Assembly (NCBI RefSeq): GCF_000410515.1
Contig: NC_021500.1
Span: forward strand, 4,588,001 to 4,652,000
Direction: 5' to 3'
Source: Enterobacter sp. R4-368
Lineage (GTDB): Bacteria > Pseudomonadota > Gammaproteobacteria > Enterobacterales > Enterobacteriaceae
Length of the DNA stretch: 64,000 nucleotides
Part shown: positions 43,532-51,090 of the stretch, in pieces
Layout of the letters: the number at the start of each line of letters is the position of its first letter
How positions within the stretch are numbered: position 1 is the stretch's first letter
Notes under the pieces: model-generated
The model's database searches: none
What the model saw: only the letters and a program-made list of their open reading frames with translations
Told to the model about the DNA's origin: nothing
Position numbers and translations under genes: made by a program

Positions 43532-45907
43532 TTAAGCAAACGTCCACTCGCTGGCCGCAATGCCATTAATTAACAACTGGCGGTTTTCACCCGCAGGCAG
43601 CGTCACTTTTAGCGCCTGCCAGGCCGGGCGATAGTCGCCGCGCGTATGTACCTGCAAATCAATGGTGCTGCCCGAGCAAACCATCTCCCACTCCAGCCAC
43701 AGCGCGTTGCCCTCTTTATAGCCCCAGGACTCACCATCATCCTCAAACAGCAGGCCGCGTGAACGCCCGGGACCCTTCACCGGGAACAGGTGCAGCTCAC
43801 GCGTGGTATCCGCTTTGGCATCAACATGCCTGATGCGATCGCTAAGCGGCAGACCGGCACCGGCACGCACCAGCAGCGGCAGCGTTTCCAGCGGCGCATC
43901 CAGCGTCACCCACTGGCCAGGCGCATACCAGCAACCGGTGTAAAAATCGTACCAGCCGCTATTGTTGGCTGGCAGCCAGACGCGGCGCTCGCGCTGGCCG
44001 GGTTCGACGACGCTTGCCACCAGAAGATCGCGGCCAAGCAGGAAGTCGTCGCACTCTTCGAACGTCTGCTCGTCATGTTCGTGATCGAGGAACGTCGGGC
44101 GCAGCATCGGTTCGTCGTCAGCATGTGCCTGCCACAGCAGCGTATAAAGATAGGGCAGCAGACGGTAGCGCAGCTCAATTGCGCTGCGGATCGACGGTGT
44201 GATCGCCGGATACATCCATGGTTCGTTCACTGTGTGATCGTCGTTCCACGAATGGATGGTGAAACGCGGGTGCATCACCCCGTTTTGCACCCAACGCACA
44301 AACAGCTCCGCATCCGGTTTATCGCCGGAAAAACCGCCGACATCGTGGCCCACGTTATACAAACCGGACAAACTCATGCCCACGCCCATGCGGATGTTGT
44401 AGCGCAACGTGTCCCAGTTGGTACGGTTATCACCGCTCCAGGTTTGTACATAACGCTGCATCCCGGCGCAGCCGGAACGGGAGATCAGGTACGGGCGCTT
44501 TTGCGGAGCAAAACGCTGCTGCGCTTCCATCGACGCGCGCATCATCAGCAGCGGCATCACCGGGCGAATATGTTTGATGGCAATTTGCTGGCCAAAACCG
44601 TGGCAGCGCGCTTCGCCGTCCCACACTTCAAACTCGTTGTTATCGTTCCAGGTCGAATCGATGCCCATCTCCAGCAGTTGCGTGGTGACGCCTTCCTGCC
44701 ACCAGGTGACAGTCTGCGGGTTGGTAAAGTCGAGGTGTGAGCCTTCGTCATCCCAGAAACTGGAGCGTTCCGGCGCATCGGTTTCGGAATCGCGAATAAA
44801 CAGACCGCGCTTCGCCACTTCGCTATAACGCGGGTGATCCTGCAACAGACAGGGTTTGATATTCGCCGCCAGTTTCAGTCCCGCATCGTGGAACGCCTGG
44901 CTCATCACCTTCGGCTGCGGCACTTTGTCGTAGTTCCAGTTAAAGACATAGCGCTTGCCGTTAATCGAGGTGTAGCCGGATGAGAGCTGGAACGAATCGC
45001 ACGGAATCGCGTGTTCTTCGCACAGACGAATAAAATTCATCAGCTGGTTTTGCGCATCCGGCGCATCGGTGTAATGCATGGTTGAGCCGCTATAACCGAG
45101 GCTCCATTTCGGGCCGAACAGCGTTTTCCCGGTGAGGCACACAAACGCTTTGGTAACATCCAGCGCACGCGCGCCGGTAAAAATGTAGTAATCAATATCG
45201 CCCGCTTCCGCCTGCCAGCGGCGATAGGTGGTGTGATAGTTATCGATCTCGTTACCCAGATCCAGCCAGCAACTGCTGAGGTTGTCATAAAACAGTCCGT
45301 AGCTGATATCGTCGCGGCGGGTGAGAGTAAACGGAATATGCTTGTACAGCGGGTCGGTGCTGGCAGCGTTATAGCCCATCGCATCAAGGTTGCGCATCTC
45401 ATAGCGTTGACCATTGCGTTGCAGGTTGCCCGCTTTTTCGCCGAGGCCGTAGAAACGCTCCTCTTTTTTACGGCTGAGATAGTGCGCCACGCCGTCGCCA
45501 TGGGCGTTAACCAGATACGCGCTGGTCGGGCGATCGCTCGCCAGCCATTGCCACTCACCCGCGTCGTTACGGTAGTGCCACTCCAGCCACAGCGGCTGGT
45601 GCACTGTGACGCGCAGTTTTGTGCTCTCAATGGTTAATGTCTCGTGCTGTTGCGCCAGCGACCAGTGCGGCAGGCTAAAACCCGACAGATCGTCGCGCGA
45701 GCGGCCTTCCCACGGCACATCATCTTTCGGTGCAATGCTCCAGGTTCTGTCCAGCGCCAGCTCGCCTTTACGCTTGAGCAGCACGCGGAACAGGTTCTCT
45801 TCCAGCACATACAGACACAGGGTGTGTTGCCCGTCTACCAGCAGCTCAACATGGTGAGCGGCCTGGTTTTGTAACGTCCAGTTCTTCAGGGTTTTCATAT
45901 CAGACAT
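43532..45907 (-). CDS. Glycoside hydrolase family 31 enzyme (alpha-glycosidase type)
   Basis: A 791-residue GH31 protein without signal peptide, so cytoplasmic. An N-terminal beta-sandwich (to about residue 240, including FYGLGEKAG) is followed by the catalytic barrel. The nucleophile is Asp422 in DSTWNDNNE and the acid/base Asp493 in WSGDNRTNW. Distal beta domains end the protein. GH31 members cleave alpha-glucosides, alpha-xylosides or sulfoquinovosides, and some are alpha-glucan lyases; the sequence does not match E. coli YicI or YihQ closely, so the substrate is open. It begins 6 bases after the MFS gene stop; a start three codons later is also possible. The pair is a transport-plus-hydrolysis unit under the divergent LacI-type regulator. 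Confidence 0.88.
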   Translation of the reverse strand: MSDMKTLKNWTLQNQAAHHVELLVDGQHTLCLYVLEENLFRVLLKRKGELALDRTWSIAPKDDVPWEGRSRDDLSGFSLPHWSLAQQHETLTIESTKLRVTVHQPLWLEWHYRNDAGEWQWLASDRPTSAYLVNAHGDGVAHYLSRKKEERFYGLGEKAGNLQRNGQRYEMRNLDAMGYNAASTDPLYKHIPFTLTRRDDISYGLFYDNLSSCWLDLGNEIDNYHTTYRRWQAEAGDIDYYIFTGARALDVTKAFVCLTGKTLFGPKWSLGYSGSTMHYTDAPDAQNQLMNFIRLCEEHAIPCDSFQLSSGYTSINGKRYVFNWNYDKVPQPKVMSQAFHDAGLKLAANIKPCLLQDHPRYSEVAKRGLFIRDSETDAPERSSFWDDEGSHLDFTNPQTVTWWQEGVTTQLLEMGIDSTWNDNNEFEVWDGEARCHGFGQQIAIKHIRPVMPLLMMRASMEAQQRFAPQKRPYLISRSGCAGMQRYVQTWSGDNRTNWDTLRYNIRMGVGMSLSGLYNVGHDVGGFSGDKPDAELFVRWVQNGVMHPRFTIHSWNDDHTVNEPWMYPAITPSIRSAIELRYRLLPYLYTLLWQAHADDEPMLRPTFLDHEHDEQTFEECDDFLLGRDLLVASVVEPGQRERRVWLPANNSGWYDFYTGCWYAPGQWVTLDAPLETLPLLVRAGAGLPLSDRIRHVDAKADTTRELHLFPVKGPGRSRGLLFEDDGESWGYKEGNALWLEWEMVCSGSTIDLQVHTRGDYRPAWQALKVTLPAGENRQLLINGIAASEWTFA

Positions 45908-45913
45908 CCACAA

Positions 45914-47215
45914 TCAGGCGCGTTTTGCGCGTCGTTCAGCAATAAATGCCACCAGGAAACAAGCGCCAATCAGGTCAAAGAAACCCATGGCAATAAACAG
46001 CGGGTTGAAACCAATTTTGTCGGCGGTGACGCCAATCAGCAGTGAGAAGAGGAAGCTGGCGATCCACGCCGCCGAGCCGCGCATGCCATTTACTGTTGCC
46101 ATCTGGCCTTTATCGAAGGATTCCACCACCAGTGCGCTCAACATGCAGGAGATGATCTGATGGCCAAAACCGCCAATCGAAATCAGCACGATGGTGATGT
46201 ATGGATCGCGGGTAATCGCGACAATGGCGAGCGAAATCATCAAAAATGCGCCGGTCACCGAGCTGGCAACCACCGAGTTCACGCGGGAGCAGCCAAACCA
46301 GCGGGTATAGAGTTTGGTCAGGTAACCGCTGGCGACGCTACCGAGATCGGCGGCGAGGAACGGCAGCCAGGCGAACATGGCGATCTGTTTCAGATCCATA
46401 CCGTGTTCTTTCGCCAGATAGAGCGGCACCCAGAAGCTCAGCACCGCCCAGGCCGGTTCTGCCATAAACGCCGGGATGGCGATACCGTAAAAGCGTTTGT
46501 TTTTCGAGACAGTTTTCAGAGCGGTAAAGAAGGGCAGTTTGACCGCGGGTGGTTCATTATCCTGCTGAATAAAGGTCAGCTCGTCTTTACTGAGGTTCGG
46601 GTGTTTGTCCGGGTTATGGTAAAACGCCCACCACAAAATCACCCACAGCAGCGCCAGCACACCGGTAAACATAAACGCGCCCTGCCAGCCAAATGAGGCG
46701 TGAGCGAAGTAGATAATCGGCGGAGCCAGCATGGCACCAATCGAGAAGCCCACGCCCGCCCAACCGGCAGCCACCGGGCGTTCTGATTTCGGGAACCATT
46801 CGCCGATAGTTTTGGCGTTCGCCGGTGTAGCCGCCGCTTCCGATGCGCCCATGGTGAAACGCAAAATCGCCAGATGTACCCAACTGCCTGCGCCAGCGTG
46901 GAAAATACAGGCCAGCGCCCAGATGATGGCGCACACCATAAAGCCAACTTTCAGGCCAATCACGTCAATCAGCCAGCCACACAGCGGCTGGAAAATGGTG
47001 TAAGCCAGCTGAAACGCGCCGACAATCCATGAGTATTGTTCGGTGGTGATGCCGAGGCTGGTTTTTAATTCCGGTGCCAGAATCCCCAGCGAGTTTCGGG
47101 TGATGTAGTTCACCGTGACGCCGAATAAGAACAGCACCAACATCCACCAGCGTAATTTTTTGACTATCCGGCGGCTCTTGCTGGCCGCCATTTCATTGTT
47201 GATCCCCTGGCTCAT
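45914..47215 (-). CDS. MFS transporter of the anion:cation symporter (ExuT-like) family
   Basis: Inner-membrane sugar-acid or glycoside importer, 433 residues, with about 12 membrane segments. Motifs seen are NYITRNSLGILAPELK in segment 1 and a family-typical AAATPANAKTIGEWFPKSERPVAAG after segment 4, as in hexuronate, galactonate and glucarate carriers. I start at the ATG at 47213-47215 (MSQGINNEMAA), preceded by GGAGA; an upstream extension of 62 residues would run through the regulatory gap and has no membrane or domain character. It is co-transcribed with the GH31 gene, so its cargo is probably an intact glycoside cleaved inside the cell. Confidence 0.9.
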   Translation of the reverse strand: MSQGINNEMAASKSRRIVKKLRWWMLVLFLFGVTVNYITRNSLGILAPELKTSLGITTEQYSWIVGAFQLAYTIFQPLCGWLIDVIGLKVGFMVCAIIWALACIFHAGAGSWVHLAILRFTMGASEAAATPANAKTIGEWFPKSERPVAAGWAGVGFSIGAMLAPPIIYFAHASFGWQGAFMFTGVLALLWVILWWAFYHNPDKHPNLSKDELTFIQQDNEPPAVKLPFFTALKTVSKNKRFYGIAIPAFMAEPAWAVLSFWVPLYLAKEHGMDLKQIAMFAWLPFLAADLGSVASGYLTKLYTRWFGCSRVNSVVASSVTGAFLMISLAIVAITRDPYITIVLISIGGFGHQIISCMLSALVVESFDKGQMATVNGMRGSAAWIASFLFSLLIGVTADKIGFNPLFIAMGFFDLIGACFLVAFIAERRAKRA

Positions 47216-47325
47216 TCTTTTCTCCGCATATCTTCTTGTAGGGAAGTCGGGGCAAACTCTTGCGGAGTTGTTATACCGCACAGGTTTGCATGATGATTTA
47301 TCTGCATTTTTTTGGTTATTGTTCC

Positions 47326-47347
47326 TACAACTAGTATGGAAGTTGTA
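47326..47347. promoter_or_regulatory. Inverted repeat in the MFS-LacI regulator gap
   Basis: TACAACT (47326-47332) and AGTTGTA (47341-47347) are perfect inverted 7-mers separated by 8 bases, centrally placed between the divergent MFS and regulator genes. It is a candidate operator for the LacI-type regulator. It differs from the 14-bp repeat found before ybiU, ybiV and ybiY. No other strong site was found in this 298-base gap, except a looser TTTC-N7-GAAA at 47464-47478. Confidence 0.5.
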
Positions 47348-47513
47348 TGACACGTTTACGTTAGGCGAGAAAAATCGGCAGCTAAAGTGGATTTTGTGCA
47401 AGGATTCTCATCAATCAGCGACGACATGCGGCAAACTTGTATCGATGCCATGAATATCAGGCTTTTCGATTCATGAAAATTTTCCCATTTCGGAAACGGA
47501 GCAAGATCACAGA

Positions 47514-48587
47514 ATGGATAAAAAGCTCAAAATCACCGAAATTGCCCTGCGTACGAATCTGTCGACCAGCACGGTTTCCCGCGTGCTGGCAGGCAAAGCC
47601 AATACCAGTGAAAAAGCGCGCACAGCAGTGTTGGCCTGCGCGCGTGAGCTGGGGGTGATGGAGGGGATTGCCGCCGGGCGGCTGTTGCTGAATAACCTGA
47701 TTGTTTTCGCACCGCAGCGGGCCTTTGATGAGCGTTCCGATATCTTCTATTACCGTGTGATCCAGAGCATTAACAAAGCGTTATCACCCCATGAAGTGCG
47801 GCTGCGCTACTGCGCGCTGGAAGAGCTGGACAGCGACGCCAATGAATTTCTCGCGCGCATGAACGCAGCGGAAACCCAGGCGGCGATCCTGCTGGGCATT
47901 GATGATCCCCATATTCATGACCTGGCGGCGGATATGGGTAAACCCTGCGTGTTAATCAACTGCCGTGACGGGCGTATGCGTTTGCCTTCCATCGCGCCGG
48001 ATCACCGCACGATCGGCGAGTTTGCTGCAAATTATCTGTTTGATATGGGCCACCGCGAGGTGGTGAATGTGATGTGCCTGCGTCGCTACACGATGGATCT
48101 GCGCCTGGCGGGCATCAAAGAGGCCTGGCAGCGGCGCAATCTGCGTTTCCAAAGTAAGCGGGATCTGATCACCGTCCCCAGTTTTAGTGCCAAAGAAGCG
48201 GGGATGCGGGTAGGGGAGTGGCTTGATGATCCGGCGCATAAATCACCGCCTACCGCCTTTCTCGTCGGGGGCGATTTTATGGCGGAAGGCACGGTTCATG
48301 CGCTCCAGCAGCGTGGGCTGCGCGTGCCGCAGGATGTCTCGGTGATGAGCATTGACGCTTTTAATCTGGCGGCGATTCAGGATGTGCCGCTTACCGCGGT
48401 GCATGTCCCGCGTGATGAACTTGGCGTGGAGGCGGTACACCTGCTGCAACAGCGGTTGATCCGCCCGCAGGCCACTACCGGTTCGCTGTTACTCAACGGT
48501 ACGCTTGCGGTGCGCGAATCGGTACGGCGGATACGTCCAGGGCAACAACGTACCGCCGTGGAGCGTGAAGGGTTGTATGACGTCTAA
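47514..48587 (+). CDS. LacI-family transcriptional regulator
   Basis: Repressor-type regulator of 357 residues. The N-terminal helix-turn-helix is about residues 5-50 (ITEIALRTNLSTSTVSRVLAGKANTSEKAR) with the hinge after it, and a periplasmic-binding-protein-like effector domain covers 60-330 (PTAFLVGGDFMAEGTVHALQ, VSVMSIDAFNLA). The segment after the HTH has an unusual VMEGIAAGRLLLNN in place of the common hinge helix. It is divergent from the MFS-GH31 operon and convergent with ybiU, overlapping it by 4 bases. A GGAG site is 12 bases before the ATG, rather far. The effector is unknown. Confidence 0.92.
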   Translation: MDKKLKITEIALRTNLSTSTVSRVLAGKANTSEKARTAVLACARELGVMEGIAAGRLLLNNLIVFAPQRAFDERSDIFYYRVIQSINKALSPHEVRLRYCALEELDSDANEFLARMNAAETQAAILLGIDDPHIHDLAADMGKPCVLINCRDGRMRLPSIAPDHRTIGEFAANYLFDMGHREVVNVMCLRRYTMDLRLAGIKEAWQRRNLRFQSKRDLITVPSFSAKEAGMRVGEWLDDPAHKSPPTAFLVGGDFMAEGTVHALQQRGLRVPQDVSVMSIDAFNLAAIQDVPLTAVHVPRDELGVEAVHLLQQRLIRPQATTGSLLLNGTLAVRESVRRIRPGQQRTAVEREGLYDV

Positions 48588-49843
48588 ACGTCCATACCCA
48601 GCGCGCGCTTACCATGAATATTCAGGTCGTCCAGCGTAAAGCGGCCTGACCAGTCGCTTTCGTAGTTCTCACGCGGAAAATCGCCCGGCGAAGCACCTTG
48701 TTCCAGCGCGATCTTCACTTTGCGCGCATACGCGAGATTTTTCGCACACAGCGGCGCGGCGGGAATGTACATCACATTGCCCCAGCCTTGCTGGTTTTCC
48801 ACCGGCGCAACCGAGTGGATCACATCGCAGTGCCACCATACGGAATCCCCGGCTTCCAGCGCCGGAATGCTGCTCAGGGCTTCCATCAGCAGCGGATGCC
48901 ACTTCTCCGAGACCGGTAATACACGCCCTGGCGCCACACCGCAAAGCTCATCTTCCGGAACATCATCCAGCAGCGGGCGCAGCAGAATATACGCCATCGC
49001 TTCCGGGATCGGCACCACGTGCAGCAACCCTTGTCCGGGGAGCATGTCCGACAACGCTGTCCAGCCCTGGAAGGTGCGGAACACCGAACATTTGGTGGTG
49101 TTATCCACCGTGTACTCTTCCACCTCGGTGCGGTGCGCCGCATTCCACGGGTCATATTCCTCACATTTGCCGCTAAACACGCTGGCAAACACACGCTGGT
49201 AAGCGGGGAGCAGCCAGCGCTCCAGCGCACCGGAATCCGTATGCGCGCCGAGGCCTTTCGAGGTGGTTCCCGGTGGACGGCGGCGAATGCGATCCGGGTA
49301 GATGACGCTCACATCCGGATCAAACCATTGCTGGCCTTCACTTTCGAAGCGCCACAGGCGGTTGAGGAAGGATTGCACAGCGGCCATTTCCTCGCTCTGG
49401 CGCGCCTGCATCTGCGCCTGCGACCAGTAAATAGGGTAGATTTCCGGGCGCGAAGCCTCCAGCGTGCCAAAGAAGCTGTCACCAGGCCCTTTGTACACCT
49501 CATCAAAATGGTTCTGGTCGAGGTAATCCAGCATTGAGCGATCCCAGCCCAGCGCCTGCTCACGCGGGAAATGCCCCTTAATGACCGCACAACCGCGTTG
49601 CTTGATAAGCGCCCGCTGCGCCTCGCTAACCTTGCCTTGCGCAATGTCGCTGTAGGCAATTTGTGGCCACACGGATTTGCCTTGTGCTTTAAGGGCATTG
49701 ATATCGGTTACGCGGGCGGCAATCTGTTCGCTCAGGCGGTTATACACCTGCTGTACATCGCCGATCTGCGCGCGCAGTTCCTGTTTCATCTGACGAATCG
49801 ATGCTTTGTGATCGGTGGGCAGCGTTTCACTGGTAAAAGCCAT
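48584..49843 (-). CDS. ybiU: DUF1479 protein YbiU
   Basis: Cytoplasmic protein of 419 residues (421 in E. coli). It belongs to DUF1479, a family with a double-stranded beta-helix fold like Fe(II)/2-oxoglutarate oxygenases. Candidate metal ligands are in HTDSGALERW (His and Asp, about residues 202-205) and HCDVIHSVAP (about 340). An N-terminal helical region (residues 12-60) is Gln-rich. The reaction is unknown. A CTTTC-N4-GAAAG repeat lies 16 bases upstream of the start codon, shared with ybiV and ybiY. The 3' end overlaps the LacI-type regulator gene by 4 bases. Confidence 0.93.
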   Translation of the reverse strand: MAFTSETLPTDHKASIRQMKQELRAQIGDVQQVYNRLSEQIAARVTDINALKAQGKSVWPQIAYSDIAQGKVSEAQRALIKQRGCAVIKGHFPREQALGWDRSMLDYLDQNHFDEVYKGPGDSFFGTLEASRPEIYPIYWSQAQMQARQSEEMAAVQSFLNRLWRFESEGQQWFDPDVSVIYPDRIRRRPPGTTSKGLGAHTDSGALERWLLPAYQRVFASVFSGKCEEYDPWNAAHRTEVEEYTVDNTTKCSVFRTFQGWTALSDMLPGQGLLHVVPIPEAMAYILLRPLLDDVPEDELCGVAPGRVLPVSEKWHPLLMEALSSIPALEAGDSVWWHCDVIHSVAPVENQQGWGNVMYIPAAPLCAKNLAYARKVKIALEQGASPGDFPRENYESDWSGRFTLDDLNIHGKRALGMDV

Positions 49844-49858
49844 GTTGAACCTCGCATT

Positions 49859-49872
49859 CTTTCATTCGAAAG
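49859..49872. promoter_or_regulatory. Shared 14-bp inverted repeat, site before ybiU
   Basis: CTTTCATTCGAAAG with arms CTTTC/GAAAG, 16 bases upstream of the ybiU ATG. Exactly the same 14 bases (opposite strand) stand before ybiY, and 13 of 14 before ybiV. The flanking 49873-49960 is AT-rich with repeated AAGTTA/AACTTA words. Confidence 0.75.
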
Positions 49873-49970
49873 TTATTTAACTTACAAATGATAAAATAAG
49901 TTAAAAAGAAGTTAATGCAAGTTTAAAAACTTGATGCGGAGCACAAAGCGGAAAATTAGCCACAGGAGGG

Positions 49971-49990
49971 GCCGGAGCGGGCGCTCCGGC
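49971..49990 (-). terminator. Hairpin after ybiV
   Basis: GCCGGAGC (49971-49978) pairs with GCTCCGGC (49983-49990) around a 4-base loop, six bases after the ybiV stop codon. No U-tract directly follows, so it may be a weak or Rho-assisted end. Confidence 0.55.
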
Positions 49991-49996
49991 AGAGGT

Positions 49997-50812
49997 TCAG
50001 CGATTGAATGGCGCGGTGTTATCAAGCACGGCCTGAATCACATTCAGGGCGCCGTGGTGGTTATTGTCATCGGTCTGATGATGGGCAATGGCTTTGATGG
50101 CGTCGCTGGCGTTGCCCATGGCGAACGAGAAATCGGTCATGCGCAGCATTTCCGCGTCGTTACCGCTGTCGCCAATGGTGACGCACTGTTGCGGCGAGAT
50201 GCCCCAGCGTTTAAGCAGGCGCGTAATGCCGTTGGCTTTATGCAGACCAGGAATTATCAAATCGACAAAACCAAAGCCGCTGGTGACCGGCTTCATGATG
50301 CCGTCAAGCGAGACATGCAGAGCGTCGATCAATTGCGGGATGTCGCTGTCCGGCAAGTTCAACGAAAACTTGAACAGGGTATCGTCAATGTGCTGAAAAT
50401 CGCGTACCGGCTTTAAGCGGTAATAGTGTTTCGACATCAGATCGACGAACTCTGCCGGAGCGTTTTCGCTTACGTACGCGCTTTCCAGGCCGCAGGCAAC
50501 AAAGTTGAGGCTGCTGTCTTTTAACAGTTCGCCAATCACCACCTGCGCTTCGTGACGGGTCAGCTCACCGTGGAACAACTGTTGACCGTGCTCATACACC
50601 AGCGCGCCGTTTTCCGCGACGAACGAAATGGTCTCTTTCAGCTCCGGGAAGAAGGAGATCAGCTGGTAATACTGGTTGCCGCTGGCGACAACAAACTCAA
50701 TATTCCGCTGACGAAGCTGCTCGAATTGCGCCATAAATCGTGTGCGATCGTACTGCTTGGCGTCATCAAGGAAGGTTCCGTCCATATCGGTAACGATAAC
50801 TTTGACGGTCAT
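49997..50812 (-). CDS. ybiV: HAD-superfamily sugar phosphatase YbiV
   Basis: Cof-type HAD phosphatase, 271 residues as in E. coli, where it dephosphorylates sugar phosphates such as ribose 5-phosphate, glucose 6-phosphate and fructose 1-phosphate. The nucleophile and acid are Asp9 and Asp11 (VTDMDGTFL). The lysine and acidic motifs are [10 protein letters not shown] and [12 protein letters not shown]2 cap domain lies between, about residues 85-190. I start at the ATG at 50810-50812, with AGGAG in front, because the HAD motif I must be N-terminal. The shared inverted repeat lies 72 bases upstream, then an ERIC element. Confidence 0.94.
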   Translation of the reverse strand: MTVKVIVTDMDGTFLDDAKQYDRTRFMAQFEQLRQRNIEFVVASGNQYYQLISFFPELKETISFVAENGALVYEHGQQLFHGELTRHEAQVVIGELLKDSSLNFVACGLESAYVSENAPAEFVDLMSKHYYRLKPVRDFQHIDDTLFKFSLNLPDSDIPQLIDALHVSLDGIMKPVTSGFGFVDLIIPGLHKANGITRLLKRWGISPQQCVTIGDSGNDAEMLRMTDFSFAMGNASDAIKAIAHHQTDDNNHHGALNVIQAVLDNTAPFNR

Positions 50813-50883
50813 ACATAGAACTCCTGAATGTAACTGCGACGAGAAACATTCTAGAGATAATGTGAGGGGAAGCACAAATTTTA

Positions 50884-50896
50884 TTTCATTCGAAAG
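50884..50896. promoter_or_regulatory. Shared inverted repeat, site before ybiV
   Basis: TTTCATTCGAAAG, 13 of the 14 bases found before ybiU and ybiY (preceding base A instead of C). Its last base is the first base of the neighbouring ERIC element, so the ERIC borders the site exactly. Confidence 0.65.
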
Positions 50897-51024
50897 TTTA
50901 ACCGTCGTCTTTCGAACTGCAGGTGTGTTGGCTGCGGCGGCGCGCCCCGGTCACTTACTTGTGTAAGCTCCCGGGGACTTACCGCCTTGCCGCCTTCCTG
51001 CAATCCGAAATCCATAGGTTAAAC
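50896..51024. repeat. ERIC-like element between ybiV and ybiW
   Basis: A 129-base imperfect palindrome with terminal GTTTAACC/GGTTAAAC. Its core GTGTTGGCTGCG, CCCCGGTCACTTACTTGTGTAAG and CCCGGGGACTTACC... matches ERIC primer-site sequences closely, better than the pair after ybiT. It fills most of the 278-base gap between ybiV and ybiW. Confidence 0.88.
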
Positions 51025-51090
51025 ATCAGATAGTAACGGACAAAAGGCGGCTGTTAGTTAATAACGAATAACGGTCATCCGGTCGCCACC

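Noticed and set aside
43532..45907. Calling the GH31 enzyme an alpha-glucan lyase or YicI alpha-xylosidase
   Set aside because: Only the general GH31 catalytic residues are visible; no sequence feature I can see settles the substrate or reaction.
47216..47401. 62-residue N-terminal extension of the MFS transporter
   Set aside because: The added sequence has no membrane or signal character, lies over the regulatory gap, and the internal ATG at 47215 has a good ribosome-binding site.
48584..48587. Idea that the LacI-type regulator and ybiU are fused or frameshifted
   Set aside because: They are convergent genes on opposite strands with normal lengths that merely share four bases at their ends.
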